This document shows positions 58,629-64,000 of a stretch of DNA of 64,000 nt, one piece after another; within the stretch, counting starts at the first letter, position 1, and the number at the start of each line of letters is the position of its first letter. The stretch is from assembly GCF_964063325.1 (NCBI RefSeq), contig NZ_OZ061315.1:4402001-4466000 (forward strand). Direction: 5' to 3'. Source of the DNA: Hafnia alvei (lineage in GTDB: Bacteria; Pseudomonadota; Gammaproteobacteria; Enterobacterales; Enterobacteriaceae). The notes below the pieces were generated by a model. The model did not search any database and had not been told where the DNA came from. It saw nothing but the letters and a program-made list of their open reading frames with translations. The position numbers and the translations under genes were made by a program.

Positions 58629-59936
58629 ATGATCCCGATAAAAGTTGCCATCATCGGTGGAGGCAGCAGTTATACACCGGAATTGGTTGAAGGCATTATC
58701 CAGCGTGCTCAGCAAATTCCGCTGTCTGAATTGGCGTTGGTTGACGTTGAAGCAGGCCGTCACAAGGTTGAGATCATTGCCGATCTCACGCGTCGAATGC
58801 TGGCACGCCATGGCTTTGAGCAGGTGAAGGTCAGCGTCCATTTCACCCCCGATGATGCCATTCGTGGAGCCAGTTTTGTATTAACTCAGCTGCGCGTAGG
58901 TCAGTTACCGGCACGTGCGGCTGACGAACACCTCGGCTTAAAGTTTGGATTAATAGGGCAAGAAACCACCGGCGTCGGCGGTTTTGCTAAAGCGCTGCGC
59001 ACTATTCCTGTCATGTTGAATATCGCTCGCAAAGTTGAACAGCTGGCACCCGATGCTTGGATCATTAACTTCACCAATCCAGCAGGTATCGTTACCGAAG
59101 CGGTTTCTCGCTACACCAAAGCCAAAATCATTGGCCTGTGCAACGTTCCCGTCACCATGCATCACATGATTGCCAAAATGCTGCAGCGCCCATATCGAGA
59201 CGTCCAGCTGCGTTTCGCGGGCCTAAACCATATGGTGTGGGTGCATCAGGTCACCGCCGATGGACAAGACCAGACGCAACGGGTCATCGACATGCTTTGC
59301 GATGGCGCGGCGCTCACCATGAATAACATCAAAGAAGAGCCGTGGCCGCCAGAGTTTCTGCGCGCGCTAGGTGCCATACCCTGCCCCTATCACCGCTATT
59401 TCTATCGAACCAGCACGATGCTGAAAGATGAAATCGCCGAGGCTAGCGCCGAAGGCACCCGCGCTGAACAGGTGATGGACGTTGAGAAAGCGCTCTTTGC
59501 GCTATATGCCGACCCAAATTTAGACCACAAACCAGAACAGTTAAGTTTCCGCGGCGGCTCATTTTATTCAGAGGTTGCGCTAGAGCTCATATGCGCGATC
59601 CACAATAATCTCGGCACCCGTTTGGTCGTCAACACGCTAAACCGTGGGGCAATTCACGACCTGCCTGCTGATGCCGTGATCGAAACCGACTGCATCGTAG
59701 ATGCTCAAGGTGCGCACCCTCTCGCATTCGGTTCTCTCCCCGTGTCCATGGTGGGTCTCACACAGCAGGTGAAATCTTTCGAACGTCTGACGATTGAAGC
59801 CGCCGTACACGGCGACAGAAAATCTGCGCTGCTAGCGCTGGTCACTAACCCGTTAATCGGCGACGCGGGACTGGCTTCACCTTTATTGGATGAAGTGCTA
59901 GCCGTAAACAAAGCGTATCTGCCACAATTTAATTAA
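58629..59936 (+). CDS. Family 4 glycosidase, probable 6-phospho-beta-glucosidase
   Basis: NAD- and Mn-dependent GH4 enzyme that hydrolyses phosphorylated beta-glucosides by a redox-elimination route. The 435 residues are of normal length. NAD-binding region IIGGGSSYTPELVEGI (about 8-23), NFTNPAGIVTEA (about 148-159), and metal ligands C171 in GLCNVPVTMHH and H201 in GLNHMVW. The LacI-type regulator follows 66 bp later. No PTS gene is nearby, so uptake must rely on genes elsewhere. The exact phospho-sugar is not certain. Confidence 0.92.
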   Translation: MIPIKVAIIGGGSSYTPELVEGIIQRAQQIPLSELALVDVEAGRHKVEIIADLTRRMLARHGFEQVKVSVHFTPDDAIRGASFVLTQLRVGQLPARAADEHLGLKFGLIGQETTGVGGFAKALRTIPVMLNIARKVEQLAPDAWIINFTNPAGIVTEAVSRYTKAKIIGLCNVPVTMHHMIAKMLQRPYRDVQLRFAGLNHMVWVHQVTADGQDQTQRVIDMLCDGAALTMNNIKEEPWPPEFLRALGAIPCPYHRYFYRTSTMLKDEIAEASAEGTRAEQVMDVEKALFALYADPNLDHKPEQLSFRGGSFYSEVALELICAIHNNLGTRLVVNTLNRGAIHDLPADAVIETDCIVDAQGAHPLAFGSLPVSMVGLTQQVKSFERLTIEAAVHGDRKSALLALVTNPLIGDAGLASPLLDEVLAVNKAYLPQFN

Positions 59937-60002
59937 CCGCAATACCTTCGTTGCTTCGCCGCAAGGAGGGATTTGGATTCAATTATCATAAGGAATTTGA
60001 CC

Positions 60003-60980
60003 ATGACGACGCTTGAAGACGTTGCTGCATTTGCAGGTGTTTCTCGCGCCACCGTTTCACGCGTGGTGAATGGCGATAGCAACGTCAAAGAAAAAACGCG
60101 TCTCATGGTTGAAGCCGCCATCACCGAGTTAGGTTATAGCCCACACCCAGCCGCGCGGGCGCTGGCGTCGAACCAAAGCCAAACGATCGGCTTAGTCACG
60201 ACCTCTTATCGCGGTGGTTTTTTTGGTGCGCTGATGGATAACGTACAAAGTGAAGCGGAAAGTCGCCGTAAGCAGCTCTTGGTGACACAGGGAAAAAACA
60301 GCGCCGACAACGAATGGCAGGCCATTCAGCGTTTATATAACCTACGCTGTGATGGGCTAATCCTACACGTGAGAGCGCTGAGCGATGAGCAACTCTGCAA
60401 GCTGGCGCAAGAAGGCAAAGCCTTTACGATTTTGGATCGTTTAGTGCCAGGCCTTGAAGATCGTTGCATCACCTTCGATCATCACCGCGCCAGCCAAATG
60501 GCAACAAAACGGCTTATTGATTTAGGCCACACAAAAATTGCCTGTATCAGCGGCCCTTCCTCTCGCCATTCCAGCCAGCTACGCCGCCAAGGTTTTCTCG
60601 ATGCCATGGACGCAGACAGACTGCTGCCCGTGGCCTGCTTAGAGGGTGATTATGATATGCAAAGCGGTTATCAGATGGCAGACAAACTCTTACAAAGCCG
60701 ACGACCTACCGCGATCTATTGTTGTAATGAAGAGATGGCGATTGGCGCACTGCTGGCAATCACCGAGCATCGCTTAACGATCCCAAACGATATCTCACTA
60801 ATTTGTTATGACAGCGGCGAACGTGCGGCCTTTGTGCGCCCGGCATTAACCAGCATTCATTTCCCTATCACCGACATGGCACGCCATGCTACCGAGCGCC
60901 TTATCGATCCCGAATGTACAGCGGAAGTCTTTATCCCTACCATCATCGATCGTAGTTCGGTCATTGCGACAAAAAGGTAA
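60003..60980 (+). CDS. LacI-family repressor of the GH4 gene
   Basis: A 325-residue LacI/GalR-type repressor. The HTH reads TTLEDVAAFAGVSRATVSRV and continues into the hinge helix (about 45-58, AARALASNQS); the rest is a periplasmic-binding-protein fold. The ATG at 60003 has AAGGA eight bases upstream; a TTG at 59973 with a strong AAGGAGGG site just before it would add ten residues. It lies downstream of the GH4 gene and probably binds the palindrome at 58468-58489, with a phospho-sugar as inducer. Confidence 0.92.
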   Translation: MTTLEDVAAFAGVSRATVSRVVNGDSNVKEKTRLMVEAAITELGYSPHPAARALASNQSQTIGLVTTSYRGGFFGALMDNVQSEAESRRKQLLVTQGKNSADNEWQAIQRLYNLRCDGLILHVRALSDEQLCKLAQEGKAFTILDRLVPGLEDRCITFDHHRASQMATKRLIDLGHTKIACISGPSSRHSSQLRRQGFLDAMDADRLLPVACLEGDYDMQSGYQMADKLLQSRRPTAIYCCNEEMAIGALLAITEHRLTIPNDISLICYDSGERAAFVRPALTSIHFPITDMARHATERLIDPECTAEVFIPTIIDRSSVIATKR

Positions 60981-60987
60981 TCTGTGA

Positions 60988-61024
60988 CGATCTGAGATCA
61001 ATAATTTCTACTCAGATCGCTTTT
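60988..61024 (+). terminator. Terminator after the LacI-type gene
   Basis: CGATCTGAG (60988-60996) and CTCAGATCG (61011-61019) form a 9-bp stem followed by CTTTTG, ending the GH4-repressor unit before tsgA. Confidence 0.78.
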
Positions 61025-61185
61025 GTAAGAAACTCATTCATATCGTTACAGCAAAAAATCGACATATATCACAAAAATCACCTACAACTATGCTAGGATT
61101 CGCCGCCTTGTGGGATCGATTATTCTTAGTTTGATCCTTCGTAAATACTTTCCTATTTCTCAATACTACTGACACGGGCCTTGCT

Positions 61186-62370
61186 ATGACCAACAGCAAC
61201 CGCATTCGCCTAACATGGATCAGTTTCTTCTCCTATGCACTTACCGGTGCATTGGTGATCGTCACCGGGATGGTGATGGGCAATATCGCAGAATACTTTA
61301 ATCTGCCGATTTCCAGCATGAGTAACACTTTCACGTTTCTTAATGCCGGTATTTTGGTCTCTATTTTCCTTAACGCATGGTTAATGGAAATTATCCCTCT
61401 TAAACGCCAGCTGATTTTTGGCTTTGTGCTGATGATCTTAGCCGTTGCGGGCCTGATGGTCGGCCACAGCTTGGTGATGTTCTCCCTGTGCATGTTTGTA
61501 CTGGGCGTGGTGAGCGGGATTACCATGTCTATCGGTACCTTCCTTATCACCCATATTTATGAAGGTCGCCAGCGCGGTTCACGCCTGCTGTTCACCGACT
61601 CCTTCTTCAGTATGGCAGGGATGGTATTCCCAATCGTTGCCGCTACGCTGCTGGCTAACCACGTTACGTGGTACTGGGTTTACGCCTGCATCGGTGTGCT
61701 GTATCTGGCCATTTTCGTCCTGACGCTAATGTCTGACTTCCCTATTTTGGGTCAGAAAAAAGACGACCAGAGCGAGCCAGTGGTTAAAGAGAAATGGGGT
61801 ATCGGCGTTCTCTTCCTGTCGATTGCCGCACTGTGCTACATCCTCGGCCAGCTGGGCTTTATCCAGTGGGTGCCAGAATACGCCAGCAAACATTTCAATA
61901 TGAGCATCGAAGAAGCTGGCGCATTAGTCAGTAACTTCTGGACTGCTTATATGGTTGGGATGTGGATCTTCAGCTTCATTCTGCGTTTCTTCGATCTGCA
62001 ACGCATCGTGACCGTTCTGGCTGCGCTCTCTACCGTGATGATGTATCTGTTCGTCACCACCGAGCAGGTTGGCATGCTCAGCCTGTACATTCTGGGTCTG
62101 GGCTTTGTCAGCAGCGCAATTTACACCACGCTGATCACGCTGGGTTCACTGCAAACCAAAGTGTCTTCACCAAAGCTGGTGAACTTCATTCTGACCTGCG
62201 GCACCATCGGTACGATGTTGACCTTCATTGTGACTGGCCCAATCGTGGCGAAAAGCGGTGCTCACGCAGCGCTGGCAACCGCCAATGGCTTGTACCTTGT
62301 GGTCTTCGTGATGTGTTTACTGTTGGGCTTCGTGACGCGTCACCGCCTGCACGGCCACAGCACTAAATAA
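61186..62370 (+). CDS. tsgA: MFS transporter TsgA
   Basis: A 394-residue 12-span membrane protein of the fucose/glucose permease-like MFS group (E. coli TsgA 393). In Salmonella tsgA was found as a tellurite-related, SPI-linked gene, but its substrate is unknown. MTNSNRIRLTWISFFSYALT and the motif YEGRQRGSRLLFTDSFFSMA are typical. It lacks its usual downstream partner nirB here. Confidence 0.92.
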   Translation: MTNSNRIRLTWISFFSYALTGALVIVTGMVMGNIAEYFNLPISSMSNTFTFLNAGILVSIFLNAWLMEIIPLKRQLIFGFVLMILAVAGLMVGHSLVMFSLCMFVLGVVSGITMSIGTFLITHIYEGRQRGSRLLFTDSFFSMAGMVFPIVAATLLANHVTWYWVYACIGVLYLAIFVLTLMSDFPILGQKKDDQSEPVVKEKWGIGVLFLSIAALCYILGQLGFIQWVPEYASKHFNMSIEEAGALVSNFWTAYMVGMWIFSFILRFFDLQRIVTVLAALSTVMMYLFVTTEQVGMLSLYILGLGFVSSAIYTTLITLGSLQTKVSSPKLVNFILTCGTIGTMLTFIVTGPIVAKSGAHAALATANGLYLVVFVMCLLLGFVTRHRLHGHSTK

Positions 62371-62386
62371 TTCAGGTTCTTCCTGA

Positions 62387-62422
62387 TAAAAAAAACCGGC
62401 CTATAACAGGGCCGGTTTTTTA
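62387..62422. terminator. Bidirectional terminator between tsgA and codA
   Basis: AACCGGCC and GGCCGGTT flank a TATAACAG loop, with a long A-run on the left and T-run on the right, serving the convergent tsgA and codBA units. Confidence 0.92.
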
Positions 62423-62439
62423 TTGCCGCAATAACTCGA

Positions 62440-63723
62440 TTAACGTTTAAAGTCGACGGTTTCAGACTGCCCTAAATGCAGCGTGGTTTTCGCTGGCTGG
62501 GTGCAGGCAATCACGGCGCCGTGACGAACGGAATAGCGAACAGGAACCTGACGACGGACGGCGTCAAAACCACTGTCTGCCGGTAATACGATCAGATTCG
62601 CACTGTTCCCCGCCGCAATACCATAATCCGTTAGATTCAACGTTTTCGCACTGTGGTGGGTAATCAAGTTCACGCCATCGTCAATTTGACCATAGCCCAT
62701 CAGCTGGCAGACATGCAGCCCCATATGCAGCACCTGCAGCATATTTGCCGTACCCAGCGGATACCATGGATCAAACACGTCATCATGGCCGAAGCAAACG
62801 TTAATGCCAGATTCCAGCATCTCTTTCACGCGGGTAATACCACGGCGCTTTGGATAGGTATCGAAGCGCCCTTGCAAATGAATATTCACCAGTGGGTTCG
62901 CCACAAAGTTAATCCCAGACATCTTCAGCAAGCGGAATAAGCGCGAAGTGTATGCGCCGTTATAGGAGTGCATCGCCGTTGTATGACTCGCGGTTACGCG
63001 GGCGCCCATACCTTCTCGATGTGCCAGCGCGGCAACCGTTTCGACAAAACGCGATTGTTCGTCATCAATCTCATCGCAGTGAACGTCGATCAGACGATCA
63101 TATTTTTGCGCCAACGCAAACGTCTTATGCAGAGACTCCACGCCGTATTCGCGGGTAAATTCAAAGTGTGGAATAGCACCCACCACGTCCGCACCCAGAC
63201 GCATTGCCTCTTCCAACAGCGCCTCACCGTTGGGATAAGACATAATCCCTTCCTGTGGGAAAGCAACGATTTGCAGATCAACCCACGGAGCCACTTCCTG
63301 TTTTACTTCTAACATCGCTTTTAGCGCCGTTAGCGTGGCGTCAGAAACATCCACGTGAGTACGTACATGCTGAATACCGTTGGCAATTTGCCATTTCAGG
63401 GTTTGCCATGCGCGCTGTTTCACGTCGTCATGGGTCAATAACGCTTTGCGCTCGGCCCAACGTTCAATACCTTCAAACAGGGTTCCAGACTGGTTCCAGC
63501 TTGGCTGCCCCGCCGTTTGGGTGGTATCGAGATGAATATGTGGCTCAACAAAAGGCGGTAACACTAAGCCCTGTTCAGCATCCAAACATTTCGCTGACGC
63601 AGGCATCACGCCAGATTGCGCTTCAATTGACGTTATTTTTCCGTCTTGAAGACCGATCTGCCAGAGCCCTTCTTTCCCCGCCAAGCGAGCGTTAATCACC
63701 GCCTGTAATGTGTTATTCGGCAC
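62440..63723 (-). CDS. codA: Cytosine deaminase
   Basis: Iron-dependent hydrolase that turns cytosine into uracil and ammonia. The start is GTG at 63723, preceded by GGAGG, giving 427 residues as in E. coli; a longer in-frame version is unlikely. Metal and catalytic elements: EPHIHLDTTQTAGQPSW (HxH), DVHCDEIDDEQ (H and E), TASHTTAMHSY and GHDDVFDPWYPLG (Asp). It overlaps codB by 11 bp. Confidence 0.97.
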   Translation of the reverse strand: MPNNTLQAVINARLAGKEGLWQIGLQDGKITSIEAQSGVMPASAKCLDAEQGLVLPPFVEPHIHLDTTQTAGQPSWNQSGTLFEGIERWAERKALLTHDDVKQRAWQTLKWQIANGIQHVRTHVDVSDATLTALKAMLEVKQEVAPWVDLQIVAFPQEGIMSYPNGEALLEEAMRLGADVVGAIPHFEFTREYGVESLHKTFALAQKYDRLIDVHCDEIDDEQSRFVETVAALAHREGMGARVTASHTTAMHSYNGAYTSRLFRLLKMSGINFVANPLVNIHLQGRFDTYPKRRGITRVKEMLESGINVCFGHDDVFDPWYPLGTANMLQVLHMGLHVCQLMGYGQIDDGVNLITHHSAKTLNLTDYGIAAGNSANLIVLPADSGFDAVRRQVPVRYSVRHGAVIACTQPAKTTLHLGQSETVDFKR

Positions 63724-64000
63724 CGTTTGCCTCCGCATTTGTTATTGTTGATACTGCTGTCATTGCAGTTTTACGATTTAGAATTGGATTAAGCACCAGA
63801 TAGCTTAGCGCCCCGCCCAGCACCGCATTCACCGGAACCACACCCGGTAGCCAATGGCCAGCAGCAATCCCCAGCGCGACGGCCAGAATAGCCACCCAGT
63901 TTACGTTCATCATACGCGCGGTAGCAAAGTGCTCATAGCGGCGACGGTTCATCAGATAGTCAGCGATGATCACTCCGCCAACAGGTGGAATAGCCGCAGA
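63713..64000 (-). CDS. codB: Cytosine permease CodB, N-terminal part beyond window
   Basis: Only the C-terminal 95 or so residues lie in the window; the frame is open to the right edge. The visible part includes AAIPPVGGVIIADYLMNRRR, then two hydrophobic segments (about VAILAVALGIAAGHWL and GGALSYLVL) and a polar tail, matching NCS1-family CodB. It imports cytosine for CodA, and its stop overlaps the codA start. Confidence 0.93.
   Translation of the reverse strand, partial: SAAIPPVGGVIIADYLMNRRRYEHFATARMMNVNWVAILAVALGIAAGHWLPGVVPVNAVLGGALSYLVLNPILNRKTAMTAVSTITNAEANGAE

Noticed and set aside
1..64000. CRISPR arrays, tRNA/rRNA genes, IS elements or prophage
   Set aside because: I saw no regular spaced repeats, no cloverleaf or rRNA-like stretches and no transposase or phage gene; the ribosomal gene cluster does not include rRNA.

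Overview
The window is chromosomal DNA of a member of the Enterobacterales. Gene order follows the Escherichia coli 72-75 min region almost gene for gene: dprA/def-fmt-rsmB-trkA-mscL-arfA-zntR-yhdN, the alpha, spc and S10 ribosomal protein operons, bfr-bfd, the str operon, tusBCD-yheO, fkpA-slyX-slyD-yheV-kefBG-yheS, yheTU, prkB, yhfA, crp, yhfK-argD, pabA, ppiA, tsgA. The proteins are close to, but not identical with, the E. coli ones. Base composition and the accessory genes suggest a Hafnia/Obesumbacterium-like genome, but that genus guess is inference.

Layout. 1-6.1 kb: DNA uptake/recombination gene dprA (cut by the window edge) divergent from def-fmt-rsmB, then trkA and mscL. 6.1-7.1 kb: yhdN-zntR-arfA; arfA ends inside a hairpin that fits programmed non-stop mRNA. 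7.2-20.9 kb: an unbroken run of ribosomal protein genes with rpoA and secY, all on the minus strand. The known autoregulatory leaders are recognisable: the S10 leader with a promoter and U-rich attenuator, the S10 terminator and spc promoter, and the S4-binding rpsM leader. 21.3-22.8 kb: gspO, bfr and bfd; gspO stands alone where E. coli has a whole type II secretion operon. 22.9-29.3 kb: yheO-tusDCB-rpsL-rpsG-fusA-tufA. 29.5-36.3 kb: fkpA (with a sigma-E-type promoter), slyX, slyD, yheV, kefB, kefG, yheS.

From 36.3 kb the conserved backbone carries a series of small insertions. Between yheS and yheT lie a chromosomal hok/mok/sok-type toxin-antitoxin locus, the taurine operon tauABCD, an AT-rich secreted M64-family metallopeptidase and a LysE-type exporter. 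Between yheU and prkB lies a DUF4153-type membrane protein. Between prkB and yhfA lies an abg-like amidohydrolase/MFS transporter/LysR cluster. Between argD and pabA a HerA-like ATPase (yjgR) sits where E. coli has no gene, and fic-yhfG are absent between pabA and ppiA. Between ppiA and tsgA lie a GH4 6-phospho-glucosidase and its LacI-type repressor with a perfect palindromic operator. After tsgA comes codBA rather than nirBDC-cysG.

Functionally the window combines translation and its quality control (def, fmt, ribosomal proteins, fusA, tufA, rsmB, tusBCD, arfA), ion homeostasis (trkA, mscL, kefGB, zntR, bfr/bfd), protein folding (fkpA, slyD, ppiA), global regulation (crp) and scavenging modules (tau, cod, GH4, the M20 cluster). 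I see no CRISPR array, rRNA, tRNA, IS element or prophage. The most novel-looking locus is the type I toxin-antitoxin cassette near 36.4-36.75 kb; the system type is known, but its place and parts here deserve checking.
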